Below are positions 50,795-59,700 of a stretch of DNA of 64,000 nucleotides, one piece after another. Origin of the DNA: an uncultured Eubacteriales bacterium (lineage in GTDB: Bacteria; Bacillota; Clostridia; Peptostreptococcales; Anaerovoracaceae); contig UQNJ01000005.1 in the NCBI GenBank assembly GCA_900542295.1, forward strand, positions 1-64,000, written 5' to 3'. Positions within the stretch are counted from its first letter, which is position 1. Each line of letters begins with the position of its first letter. The notes beneath the pieces are model-generated. The model did no database searches, was not told where the DNA came from, and saw only the letters and a program-made list of their open reading frames with translations. The position numbers were made by a program, and so were the translations under genes.

Positions 50795-51730
50795 CTATAC
50801 TCTGCCTAAAATACACACTTCCAGATTTATTTCATCACTGAAATAATTTTCTATCTCTGTAAGTCGTGCTTCATCAGGAGGTTCAAATTCTTCCTGTATG
50901 CCTCCCACATTCCTCTTCTTGCTGATTCCGAGATTGTGATAAGGCAACAGATTTACGCGCCTGATTCCAAGTTCCCGATACAATGCGCCCGTTTTTTCTA
51001 TTATTTCCTGCGTATCGTTTACGCCTTTTATTAGCGGCATACGCATTGTAATTTTTTCGGCACTCCTTGAATCATTTGCCAGCATTTTTAGATTCTCTAT
51101 GATTTTTTTGTTGCTGACACCTGTATAGACCATATGAACATTATCGTCTACAGACTTCATGTCATAGAGAATATCTGTAACATTTTCTTTAAGTGACAGC
51201 CTCTTGAGCGCCTCTGAATCACCCATTCCGCTGGTATCAAGACATACATTGACACCTGCCTCGGCTGCTTTGTCAATCAAAGCTTCTGCAAAATCTGAAT
51301 GCATAAGCACTTCGCCACCGCTTATAGTTATGCCTCCCCCTGTGTTATCATAAAATCCCTTATCCTGCAGCACTGTTTCCATAACTTCATCTACCGTCAT
51401 ATATTTTGCTACCGGTCTCAGTGCATTTGCATAGCACTCATCGGCGCATTTAAGGCAAACGTCGCATTTCTCCCTGTCTACTTGAATTCCTCTTTCGCTG
51501 TGTATCGATAATGCACTGCGCGGGCATATTTCGATACAGTGTCCACATCCTATGCAATTATTCGGCGACTGTATGAGCTGCTGAAAAGTTTCAATCATTT
51601 CCGGATTGTGACACCACCTGCATTTGAGAGGACACCCCTTCAAAAAGACTGTTGTTCTTATTCCGGGGCCATCCTCCACAGAAAATTTTTGAATACTGCC
51701 GACCAGAGTTCTTTCCGGCGTGTTACTCAT
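50795..51730 (-). CDS. Glycyl-radical enzyme activating enzyme with two extra 4Fe-4S clusters
   Basis: Radical-SAM activase, 311 residues. The SAM cluster motif is GCPLKCRWC. An inserted ferredoxin domain follows, with CIGCGHCIEICP and CDVCLKCADEC, as in activases of dehydratase-type and decarboxylase-type glycyl-radical enzymes and unlike PflA. TISGGEVLM and LDTSG are further core motifs. AGGAGG precedes the ATG, and it starts 18 bases after the stop of the radical enzyme gene. It presumably activates that enzyme and not PflB. Confidence 0.95.
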   Translation of the reverse strand: MSNTPERTLVGSIQKFSVEDGPGIRTTVFLKGCPLKCRWCHNPEMIETFQQLIQSPNNCIGCGHCIEICPRSALSIHSERGIQVDREKCDVCLKCADECYANALRPVAKYMTVDEVMETVLQDKGFYDNTGGGITISGGEVLMHSDFAEALIDKAAEAGVNVCLDTSGMGDSEALKRLSLKENVTDILYDMKSVDDNVHMVYTGVSNKKIIENLKMLANDSRSAEKITMRMPLIKGVNDTQEIIEKTGALYRELGIRRVNLLPYHNLGISKKRNVGGIQEEFEPPDEARLTEIENYFSDEINLEVCILGRV

Positions 51731-51747
51731 ATATTTATATCCTCCTG

Positions 51748-54123
51748 CTACTCGGACAAATGTGGCGTACGATAAATAATAGTATCCTGTGCGCTTTTAT
51801 CCAATTCAGTAAAATATGCCATGTATCCCGCTACACGAACCATAAGTCCCTTGTAGTTCTCCGGGTTTTTCTGAGCTTTTTTAAGAGTTTCATTATCCAC
51901 AACATTTATCTGGATATGCTGTCCGCCATCTTCAAAGTAAGTGCGGATCACTCCCTCCACGATATCAAGCCCTTTTTCGCCCTGAATTCCCTTAGGGTCA
52001 AATCTCAGATTGTAAAGAGCACCTTCATGGAGTTTTTCATCAACCATGCTTGCAACTGATTTTACTGTTGCCGTAGGTCCGTTAACATCTCTTCCCATCA
52101 TAGGAGACGATGCATCGCAGAACGGTTCTCCTGCCAGTCTGCCGTCAGGAAGAGCTCCTGTCACAGCTCCGTGCGGAATATTCATTGTTTGTGAATCTAT
52201 ACCAAACGCATAGTAGCCACCTCTTGCGTCATGCCAGCCTTGTACATTTTCTGCAACAAAATCCATCATTTCCTTGTATATCGCATCTACATGAGGCTGA
52301 TGATTTCCGTATTTCTCAGGTTTATGCAGAAGAAGCTGTCTCAGTCTTTCGTTGCCTTCAAAGTTATTGTCACATGCCTTTATCAGCTCGTCCATAGTAA
52401 CATCTTTGTCCTCGAAAACACATTTTTCAACTGCCGCTATGGAGTCTGCAAGGTTGGCAGGACCTGTTACATAAAGACCGCATGTCGAATATTTAGCTCC
52501 GCCGTGCTGAACGGATTTTCCGCTTTCAACACATCCCTTTGTAACCATTGAAGCAAAGATAACCGGATAACGATTCATATGAATACTCTGCATAAGGTTA
52601 TATCCTGTCCTTATCAGACTGTAATGGTGAAGTATCTGTTTTTTGAGTGCATCTTTAAACTCTTCGATATTCTTGAAGTCTCTCGGATCTCCTGTTTCAA
52701 GTCCCATAAGCTTCCCTGTTGCGGGATCAACGCCGTTATGAAGCACGAACTCGACCATCTTGCCCATATTTACATATCCTGCATCAGGTGAACCGTCAGC
52801 TCCGCCGCCTCCCGGTGCCGGCTGAGTGCAGCCTACTATTTCCCAGTCTCTTGCTTCTTCCAATGTGCTGCCTCTTCCCTTTGCGAGACAAATTCCTATT
52901 GCTGCGTCATCACTGAAAAATCCCGGATTGGCCTGCCCCTCCTGAATCATTCTGCATCCGAAACGAATCAGTTTTTCAGGTGTATTTTCCCAAACTCTTA
53001 CTGCCATAACCGGCTGCTTTACCTGAAGCTCGTCTGCTGCTTCAAGAGCAAGATATGACAAATCATTTGTAGCATCTTTTCCATCTGGAGTCTGTCCGCC
53101 AACCATAAGAGTCTGCCACATAGGATATCCTGCAAAAGCAGTCGCATACCAGTTGTCTCTGACTTCGTACACTTCACATGTTTTAAGGTAAAGGCACTCT
53201 ATCATCTCAAGAGCTTCTTCTCTTGTAATATTCTTTTCATCTATAACATCTTTTTTATAAAGAGGCCACATATACTGGTCAAATCTGCCGAATCCGCAAG
53301 CGGTCGTACAAACCTCTATATAGAAGTAGACATGTACAAACCACAGCGCTTGTAATGCCTGATAAAAAGTCTGCGGTGGATTTTCAGGCACGACTCTGCA
53401 ATTTTCCGCAATAAGAAGGAGTTCTTTCTTTCTTTTTTCATCGTTACAGGATTCAGCCTGGCGCATAGCTTCGTCTGCCATCCTATGTGCATATGTGATT
53501 AGACCCCTGCACTGAATTATGCAAGCTTTCCAGAAGTCAACCTTAGCCTGCTCCTCCATAGTCTGCGGAACTGTATTGTCAATATTTTTCTGACATTCTT
53601 CCATATATCCTCTAAGTCCTATGGTCATGATTTTTTCATGGTCACAGGTTGTCTCTCCGGAAACTCCGTTTTCAAGGCCTACACAAATAATGTCATCTTT
53701 CTCAAGCTCCTTTATTTTCTTTGGCATTACTTCGTCGGAAATATCCTCCATAGCTTTTCCGTCCCAGTATTTCAGAGTCTCCAATATGGTTTTCTTATCC
53801 TCATCCGAAATGTAATACGGGTCCTTGCTTCTTGTAGAAAAATCATCTATATCGCTGATGTACCACGAGCTTGACTGAAATTCGGGATGCAGGTTGGCTC
53901 CTCTGTAGGCGTTTGTAGTTGTTCCTACGATAAGCTCATCTTCCATAATAAGTGTTGTCATATTTTCCATTATGTAATTTACAACCTTTGCCCTGAAAAT
54001 AGGCACTGCATCTCCGGCAAATTTTTTATATGCCTCGGTAGCAAGCACAAGTCGCTCTGCTGTAATTTGTGGAATCGTATCAAAGTACTTTTCCTTCATT
54101 TTTTTTACTCTTGGTGTTAACAT
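51748..54123 (-). CDS. Orphan glycyl-radical enzyme, dehydratase-type, with C-T-Q thiyl loop
   Basis: A 791-residue enzyme. The radical glycine is in MVRVAGYMAYF (about G766) and the thiyl-loop cysteine in EIVGCTQPAPGGGG (about C432). Characterised dehydratases and C-N/C-S lyases of this family (glycerol dehydratase, CutC, HypD, IslA) have GCVEP there; the Glu acts in catalysis. Here the codon is CAG, Gln (52822-52824). GFGRFDQYMWPLYKKD, KYSTCGLYVTGPANLADSIAA and IIYRTPH fit the dehydratase branch and not PFL. AAGGAGG suits ATG 54123 (or 54126). The operon carries its activase and an NhaC-type transporter. The reaction is unknown. Confidence 0.93.
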   Translation of the reverse strand: MLTPRVKKMKEKYFDTIPQITAERLVLATEAYKKFAGDAVPIFRAKVVNYIMENMTTLIMEDELIVGTTTNAYRGANLHPEFQSSSWYISDIDDFSTRSKDPYYISDEDKKTILETLKYWDGKAMEDISDEVMPKKIKELEKDDIICVGLENGVSGETTCDHEKIMTIGLRGYMEECQKNIDNTVPQTMEEQAKVDFWKACIIQCRGLITYAHRMADEAMRQAESCNDEKRKKELLLIAENCRVVPENPPQTFYQALQALWFVHVYFYIEVCTTACGFGRFDQYMWPLYKKDVIDEKNITREEALEMIECLYLKTCEVYEVRDNWYATAFAGYPMWQTLMVGGQTPDGKDATNDLSYLALEAADELQVKQPVMAVRVWENTPEKLIRFGCRMIQEGQANPGFFSDDAAIGICLAKGRGSTLEEARDWEIVGCTQPAPGGGGADGSPDAGYVNMGKMVEFVLHNGVDPATGKLMGLETGDPRDFKNIEEFKDALKKQILHHYSLIRTGYNLMQSIHMNRYPVIFASMVTKGCVESGKSVQHGGAKYSTCGLYVTGPANLADSIAAVEKCVFEDKDVTMDELIKACDNNFEGNERLRQLLLHKPEKYGNHQPHVDAIYKEMMDFVAENVQGWHDARGGYYAFGIDSQTMNIPHGAVTGALPDGRLAGEPFCDASSPMMGRDVNGPTATVKSVASMVDEKLHEGALYNLRFDPKGIQGEKGLDIVEGVIRTYFEDGGQHIQINVVDNETLKKAQKNPENYKGLMVRVAGYMAYFTELDKSAQDTIIYRTPHLSE

Positions 54124-54126
54124 CAT

Positions 54127-54396
54127 GTCCTCCTTCCATTGCTTATTCTCTTGTAAATATGTTACTATTACAAAAAAATAAAATCGACCACCTTCTTGTC
54201 ATATTTTATAAGTCAGATGGTTATTTTTTTAACCTTTGCCCAAACAGCCTCATTTATTCAATTTATTTGCTTTAAAATATGATTATTTTGCCGTAAATGG
54301 ATTCAAAATGACTTTTTCGCCTTTCAACTATGCAATATAATATAATTAAGAATTTGAACACATTTTTATGTCAGATAATAACAAGGAGGTTTCCCT
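54127..54396. promoter_or_regulatory. Divergent control region between the radical-enzyme operon and AraC regulator
   Basis: 270 bases of A/T-rich DNA. A TATAAT-rich stretch lies near 54335-54345, upstream of the araC-type gene. I could not fix a single promoter or operator by eye, and I see no sigma-54 site here. Confidence 0.4.
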
Positions 54397-56259
54397 GTGC
54401 TTTTCGAAAAAATAACATATTCCGAAGATTTTCCTATAAATATAAGAATAGCTAAGATTACAGACTATCCCCTTCATTATCACAAGGATGTTGAATTTGT
54501 CTATGTTCTTAAAGGTTCAATACACCTTAAATGCATATGTTCCAACTACGTTCTTCATGCGGGGGACATCTTTATAAACAACAGCCGTGAAGTTCACTCT
54601 TTGAATGCAACAGATGAGGACAACATAATTGCCATACTGCAAATAAGCACACGATATTTTACGCAGTATTTCCCTTCTCTGCACAAAGGCTGCTTTATGA
54701 CTTATGTAAGCAACAGTAAATACCCGAAATTAGATGCTCTCAGAAAAATCCTGCTTCACATTCTGCTTAACTATACACAGAGAAGCTTCAATTATAAAAG
54801 CATTTGTATTTCACAGATGATAGAAGCTATAAGGTGCCTTAACCAGAATTTCAACCTGTTTGCCTTCGACGGATTGGTCGTTACAGATTTCAGATATGAC
54901 AATCCTGTAATAATCGACCGCATAAGCAAAATAATAAATTATGTATATGCCAATCATTCAAATAAAATCACATTGGAAAGTTTAGCTAAGCAGGAACACC
55001 TCAGCACATATTATCTCTCTCATTTTATTCGGAATTATATGGGGATAAGCTTTCAGGAGTTCTTATGTTTTGCAAGAGTAGAAATGTCAGAAATTCCGCT
55101 CCTGCAAACCAATAAAAAAATCAGTGTAATCGCAAAGGAAGTGGGATTTTCAACCACCGCGTATTATGAAAAGTTTTTTACAAAGTGGTTTAAACGTACA
55201 CCGCAGGAGCACAGAGATCATTTTCTTCCTCATGTTCTTAGTGAAGAAAATCCCGCAGCCTGTTTCAGTTTATCTAAAAGTCAAAGCATAAGCATTTTGA
55301 AACGAAGCCTGTCTGCCATAAACGACTGCGAAAGCAGCTCTTCACAGATAAAGGGCCTGACACTCAACATCGATGTCCTTCCCGATGCCAAACCGATAAT
55401 GGATATATCTCCAAATCTTCAAGTTGTAATTACCTGCGAAGATTATCATATTATGGGAGAGCGAATGTTCAATATTCTCTATGAGCTTAAGCCATCTCTT
55501 GTTATTTTAAATATCGGAGAATCGGACAGTGAAGCCACGGCCGCACTTATCTCAAACAGGCTTAATTTCATGGGATATAAAGTTTTGACTCATGCTGAAA
55601 ACGGACTTCCGCTTAAGTCTTCTTATGGCTTTGATACCATAGCTTCCGCAATAAATGCTTTTTTAACAGCTTTTTCAGCTAATGCCCAGCCTTCCTGCTG
55701 TAAACTGAGAGATCAGGGAAGCCAGGCAAAAGTGCTGAAAGGTATGCCCGGTATACTTACTTCCGGACTTATCTCAAAGCCTGCATTTTATGCATATAGG
55801 CTTTTACAAAACATCAAAGGCAAGCTGATTTACTGGGGGAAGTATTACTATATAATCAAAAACGACTATGACAGCGAAGACTCATATACAATTATTGTCC
55901 TCAATTACAATGATAATATCAGACACATGACGGAATGGAATATCGGTCCTTATGAGGCAAGCGATATTATAAGTAATTTCATGAATGAACTGAGTCTTGA
56001 TTTTAAAATCCCTTTAAGCAAGGGGCAATATATAATCGCAAAATATGCATTTACCAATAGTAATTCTATTTTTTCGCATATGGCAAGCCTCAGATTCCCT
56101 GATAAGGTTCCTCTCGCTGACGGCTGGATACAGCAGTTCAGTACGGAACCTCAAACTCAGTCCGATATAGAGGAGGTCAATGATGTTATCAGCATCAATG
56201 CTTCTGTCACCGGTGCAGGTATCGAGGTCTTTGTGATACGGCCGTTTTACGAAGAATAA
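54397..56259 (+). CDS. AraC family regulator with cupin sensor and GH39-like C-terminal domain
   Basis: A 620-residue protein starting with GTG, AAGGAGG upstream. Residues about 15-85 form a cupin (YPLHYHKDVEFVYVLKGSI). Residues about 176-277 are the double helix-turn-helix (ITLESLAKQEHLSTYYLSHFI and ISVIAKEVGFSTTAYYEKFF). The tail (about 310-615) resembles the GH39-like domain of related AraC regulators, with LKGMPGILTSGLISKPAFYAYRLL and a YTIIVLNYNDN strand. It diverges from the radical-enzyme operon and is the obvious candidate to sense its substrate. Not likely an enzyme. Confidence 0.88.
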   Translation: MLFEKITYSEDFPINIRIAKITDYPLHYHKDVEFVYVLKGSIHLKCICSNYVLHAGDIFINNSREVHSLNATDEDNIIAILQISTRYFTQYFPSLHKGCFMTYVSNSKYPKLDALRKILLHILLNYTQRSFNYKSICISQMIEAIRCLNQNFNLFAFDGLVVTDFRYDNPVIIDRISKIINYVYANHSNKITLESLAKQEHLSTYYLSHFIRNYMGISFQEFLCFARVEMSEIPLLQTNKKISVIAKEVGFSTTAYYEKFFTKWFKRTPQEHRDHFLPHVLSEENPAACFSLSKSQSISILKRSLSAINDCESSSSQIKGLTLNIDVLPDAKPIMDISPNLQVVITCEDYHIMGERMFNILYELKPSLVILNIGESDSEATAALISNRLNFMGYKVLTHAENGLPLKSSYGFDTIASAINAFLTAFSANAQPSCCKLRDQGSQAKVLKGMPGILTSGLISKPAFYAYRLLQNIKGKLIYWGKYYYIIKNDYDSEDSYTIIVLNYNDNIRHMTEWNIGPYEASDIISNFMNELSLDFKIPLSKGQYIIAKYAFTNSNSIFSHMASLRFPDKVPLADGWIQQFSTEPQTQSDIEEVNDVISINASVTGAGIEVFVIRPFYEE

Positions 56260-56295
56260 TACAAACATAAACGGTCATACTTAAAAATTCACACA

Positions 56296-56342
56296 AAAAA
56301 CGGTACTTCCGCAGTTATAAATGCTGCTGAAATACCGTTTTT
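56296..56342. terminator. Bidirectional terminator
   Basis: AAAAACGGTA (56296-56305) pairs with TACCGTTTTT (56333-56342), with an inner GCAG/CTGC stem. It lies between convergent genes. Confidence 0.85.
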
Positions 56343-56356
56343 ATCATCAGTAATTT

Positions 56357-56941
56357 CTATTCCTGTTCCCTGAATATAATTTCTCCTGTTTCGCTGTTCA
56401 TTCCGTCAACTATTGCCAGTGACTTGAGATTATAGCCCATTGATCTTATCACATTTCCTCCCGGCTGAAATCCTTTTTCTATGGCGATACCTATGCCTTC
56501 CACTGTGGCTCCTGCATCCTCTGCAATCTTTATCAGTCCCTTAAGAGCCTCTCCGTTTGCAAGAAAATCATCTACAATGAGGAGTCTGTCCTTTGGGCTC
56601 AAAAACTTTTGTGATACAATTACCTTGTTTCTTGTTTTATGTGTGAAAGAGTTTACCTCTGCCATATAAACTTCACCGTCTATATTTACGCTCTGAGTTT
56701 TTTTGGCAAATACCACCGGCACATCAAAATGGTATGCCGCCATACATGCTATAGCTATACCCGACGATTCTATTGTCAGTATCTTATTTATTCTTTTCTT
56801 ACTGAAACAGCGCTTAAACTCTCTGCCCATTTCATCAAGAAGTTCTATATCAAGCTGATGATTTAAAAAGCTGTCAACTTTCAGCACATTTCCCTCTTTT
56901 ACAGCACCTTCTCTTACTATTCTTTCTTCTAAAAAATTCAT
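56357..56941 (-). CDS. xpt: Xanthine phosphoribosyltransferase
   Basis: Converts xanthine and PRPP to XMP (purine salvage). LKVDSFLNHQLD near the start and TIESSGIAIACM, VVFAKKTQS, VDDFLANGEALKGL and IAIEKGFQPGG follow the Xpt pattern closely. A longer frame opens at 57046, but AGAGG serves ATG 56941 and family N-termini begin there, giving 194 residues. I looked for a purine riboswitch upstream and saw none. Confidence 0.93.
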   Translation of the reverse strand: MNFLEERIVREGAVKEGNVLKVDSFLNHQLDIELLDEMGREFKRCFSKKRINKILTIESSGIAIACMAAYHFDVPVVFAKKTQSVNIDGEVYMAEVNSFTHKTRNKVIVSQKFLSPKDRLLIVDDFLANGEALKGLIKIAEDAGATVEGIGIAIEKGFQPGGNVIRSMGYNLKSLAIVDGMNSETGEIIFREQE

Positions 56942-57132
56942 ATCTACCTCTTCTCCGGCGGAAATTGAAATAATCTTCATGCGTATTATTTCCTTAAAAG
57001 CAAAATACTGTCCCGCCATTATCATCATCTTTTCAGCTGCTACCAAATATTTTCTGCGTAATAAAGGTGTGTGTCAAGACTTTTCCGTTATTTTCTTGTG
57101 AAAATTTATTAAATAACTTTTCTAAAAAAACA

Positions 57133-57157
57133 GTGAGCAGGCTTTAAGCTTGCTCAC
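57133..57157 (-). terminator. Terminator of the amidohydrolase-permease operon
   Basis: GTGAGCA pairs with TGCTCAC, extended by an inner GCTT/AAGC-like stem, then T7 on the minus strand. Confidence 0.85.
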
Positions 57158-57165
57158 AATACATT

Positions 57166-58047
57166 TTAAATATTTATGAATATCAATCCTAATGCAATTA
57201 TCCCTGTCGCAATATATTCCCGCTTGGAAAGAACTTCACGGAAAACTATTACATTAACTACATTTACCGCCAGTATTACCCCTGCGCTGTAGCATGGATA
57301 AACAAGATAAGCCGGTAATTCTCCTACTGCTTTAAGCAAGAAAAGTATATTAAGCTGATTCGGAACGCCCAGCATAACTCCCATAAGCACATCTTTCCAT
57401 GTTATTTTTCTGTTTTTAACAAGGCACAGAACCAGTGCCATAAGAGATGACACAACGAAACCGTAAAACACGAATCTTTCTTTATAAGAATCTTCTCCGA
57501 ACTCATCGAACAGTTTGGATATGAAGTCAAGACATCCTCCGCCGATAAATGCTACAAACAGGAGCAGCATATGCCTCTCGCTGCCTGTATTTCCGCCATT
57601 CGCTGCCGCCAAAGCAACAGACTCACTGCTGTTTTCCGAGCCTCCGCTTATGTATATTATTGCGAAAATCGCCAAAACAATTCCCACAATTTGAATCCAT
57701 GAAGGTATCTCTCCAAACAGAATGGCAGAACCTATGGTAGGTATGAGAATACCCATTCTGTTAAAGGTAGATGTCAGCGGCGCACCGTTTTTATTTATGC
57801 TGACCTGTAACACAAGCAGCACCGAGACAATGAATACAGCTTGAAGTGCCGCCATTCCCAATGTGAAGAGCCCCTCCGAACTGTTTATAAACAGCTGCCT
57901 GTCGTTCATCTGGAGATAACCTATTAAAGAGCCTGTAAGGTAATTAAAAAGCGTAACCCCATAGCGATTACCGCTATGGGATTCCGAATACTTCATTACA
58001 AAGGTCATAATCAAGCTGCATAAAATTGCAACAATCAAGTAAAACAT
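57166..58047 (-). CDS. EamA/DMT family transporter
   Basis: A 293-residue, ten-helix membrane protein of the drug/metabolite transporter superfamily. Two EamA repeats are visible: an N-terminal half ending NRMGILIPTIGSAILFGEIPSWIQIVGIVLAI and a C-terminal half ending VIFREVLSKREYIATGIIALGLIFI. AAGGAAAACTG precedes the ATG. The ATG follows the amidohydrolase stop immediately, so the two are co-translated. It likely moves the amidohydrolase substrate or product. Confidence 0.86.
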   Translation of the reverse strand: MFYLIVAILCSLIMTFVMKYSESHSGNRYGVTLFNYLTGSLIGYLQMNDRQLFINSSEGLFTLGMAALQAVFIVSVLLVLQVSINKNGAPLTSTFNRMGILIPTIGSAILFGEIPSWIQIVGIVLAIFAIIYISGGSENSSESVALAAANGGNTGSERHMLLLFVAFIGGGCLDFISKLFDEFGEDSYKERFVFYGFVVSSLMALVLCLVKNRKITWKDVLMGVMLGVPNQLNILFLLKAVGELPAYLVYPCYSAGVILAVNVVNVIVFREVLSKREYIATGIIALGLIFINI

Positions 58048-59469
58048 CTACAGTTTTCCTTCCTTCATGAACTGAGAATTTGTACCATTTATTTCATCAA
58101 ATTCTTTTTTGGCTCTTGCACCTATACCTTCGGTATGCTTATTGACTTCTCCGAAGTAGTCTCTGTAATCTACATTGGTAAACTCTCCGTCTCTGTATAT
58201 TACCTTGCCCTGAACGGCAGAAAGTGCAACTTCCTCTCCACGAGCTGAGTAAACTATATTAGGAACTATATTTCTCATAGGGTTTGTATATACAGGAAGC
58301 ATTGTAGGTTTGTTAAGGTCTATAGCTATAAAGTCTGCTTCCTTTCCTGCTTCAAGAGAGCCTGTAATGTCTCCAAGGCCGACCGCTCTTGCACCTTCTA
58401 TTGTTGCCATGCGGAGAGCTCTCCATGCAGGCATCACCTCAGGATTCTGATACTTAATCTTGTTGAACAGAGCAACATTCTTCATTTCATTGAATATATT
58501 GTGGCAGTTGTTTCCCGGAGCCTGGTCGGAACCTAAAGCGCAGTTTCCGCCTGCATTCTGGAATGCAACAGAAGGGCATACGATTCCGTCTATGATAGCT
58601 ATTGAGCCCGGATTTACAATCATTGATGCTCCTGTGCGTGCTACCATTGCTGCCTCTTCCTCTGTACAGTCAGTCAGATGAACCGCTATGATTCTGTTGT
58701 CAAGAAGCTCTATATCTCTCATAAGCTCAACAGGTCTCTTTCCGTATCTCTTGACAATCTGATAAGTCTCTCTGTCTCCCTGCTGAACATGAATGTGCAT
58801 CAGAGTATTTCTTTCCTTTACTATAGCCTGAGTTTTCTTGAGCAGATCTATGCTCAGGAAATCAACGCCCTGAGGTCCGAAAAGAATCTTAATTCTTCCG
58901 TTACCTTTGTTGTGCCATTTATCATATAATTCTATATTGCGAGCTAAGCTTTCTTCTCCCATGGCATCGTCGAACTCATAAAGCTCACCCGGCTTATATA
59001 CCTTTTGCTTTGCAGCTCTCACAAGCTGAGTGATGTTTCCTCTTGCTCCCACCTTATCTATGAAAGCACATGCATCATCCATATCATGCCAATAATCGCC
59101 AAGTGTTGTGGTACCGCTCTTTACAGCTTCCAAAAGAGCCATTCTGCTTCCTGCTATTCTGTCCTCTTGAGTAACCGCATTTTCAAAAGGCTGAAGTCCG
59201 AACATCATCCAGTTGTTTGTGTCCTGAGCCAGACCTCTTAAAATTGCGTCTCCAGTATGCATATGACCGTCTACAAATCCCGGAATAACAGCATGATGGT
59301 CAAGTTCAAGCACTTCGTCTGCCTGGTACTCTTTTTCCTCTTCGGCAGTAACAAAACCTTCAACCTTACCTGCGTTGACTACCATTGCTACATCGGTTTT
59401 ATATCCTACTCCGTCTCCTTCCATAGTGAAAAAATGAGGAGCATGGACAATCATATCAACTTTTTTCAT
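58048..59469 (-). CDS. Amidohydrolase family deaminase (ATZ/TRZ, SAH/MTA- or guanine-deaminase-like)
   Basis: A 473-residue metal-dependent hydrolase. Metal ligands are GFVDGHMHTGD (HxH), HIHVQQGD, IAVHLTD and the aspartate in LGSDQAPGNN. The layout matches the ATZ/TRZ branch (S-adenosylhomocysteine / methylthioadenosine deaminases, guanine or chlorohydrolase relatives). Neighbouring xpt hints at a purine-type substrate but does not prove it. GGAGGG serves ATG 59469; the ORF opens 21 codons earlier, over the sigma-54 promoter. Expressed with the EamA permease from a sigma-54 promoter. Confidence 0.87.
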   Translation of the reverse strand: MKKVDMIVHAPHFFTMEGDGVGYKTDVAMVVNAGKVEGFVTAEEEKEYQADEVLELDHHAVIPGFVDGHMHTGDAILRGLAQDTNNWMMFGLQPFENAVTQEDRIAGSRMALLEAVKSGTTTLGDYWHDMDDACAFIDKVGARGNITQLVRAAKQKVYKPGELYEFDDAMGEESLARNIELYDKWHNKGNGRIKILFGPQGVDFLSIDLLKKTQAIVKERNTLMHIHVQQGDRETYQIVKRYGKRPVELMRDIELLDNRIIAVHLTDCTEEEAAMVARTGASMIVNPGSIAIIDGIVCPSVAFQNAGGNCALGSDQAPGNNCHNIFNEMKNVALFNKIKYQNPEVMPAWRALRMATIEGARAVGLGDITGSLEAGKEADFIAIDLNKPTMLPVYTNPMRNIVPNIVYSARGEEVALSAVQGKVIYRDGEFTNVDYRDYFGEVNKHTEGIGARAKKEFDEINGTNSQFMKEGKL

Positions 59470-59528
59470 TTCTTCCCTCCTGAACCGATTTTGATTAAAA
59501 CTTTTACATAACTTTAATTGAATACAAA

Positions 59529-59543
59529 GCAACTTTTGTGCCA
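59529..59543 (-). promoter_or_regulatory. Sigma-54 (-24/-12) promoter of the amidohydrolase operon
   Basis: TGGCAC (59538-59543 complement), five bases, TTGC (59529-59532 complement), followed by T. This matches TGGCAC-N5-TTGC exactly. It sits about 60 bp before the start codon and next to a sigma-54 activator gene. Confidence 0.88.
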
Positions 59544-59642
59544 GTTTTAAACTGTTGAAATATACCGATTCGTTTAAAAATTCACCATTGCAGGAAAAAT
59601 ATTTTCACTATTACAGGCAAATCCGGGCAAAACATTTTTACT

Positions 59643-59675
59643 CGGTCAAAAAATTTTTCTTCAATATCATGACCG
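59643..59675. promoter_or_regulatory. Candidate upstream activating sequence
   Basis: CGGTCA (59643-59648) and TGACCG (59670-59675) form an inverted repeat about 100-135 bp upstream of the sigma-54 promoter, the usual distance for activator binding. Confidence 0.45.
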
Positions 59676-59700
59676 GCAACAAGCTCAAGTTCCCTTATCA

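Noticed and set aside
56942..57070. Purine riboswitch before xpt
   Set aside because: None of the conserved loop sequences could be found upstream of 56941.
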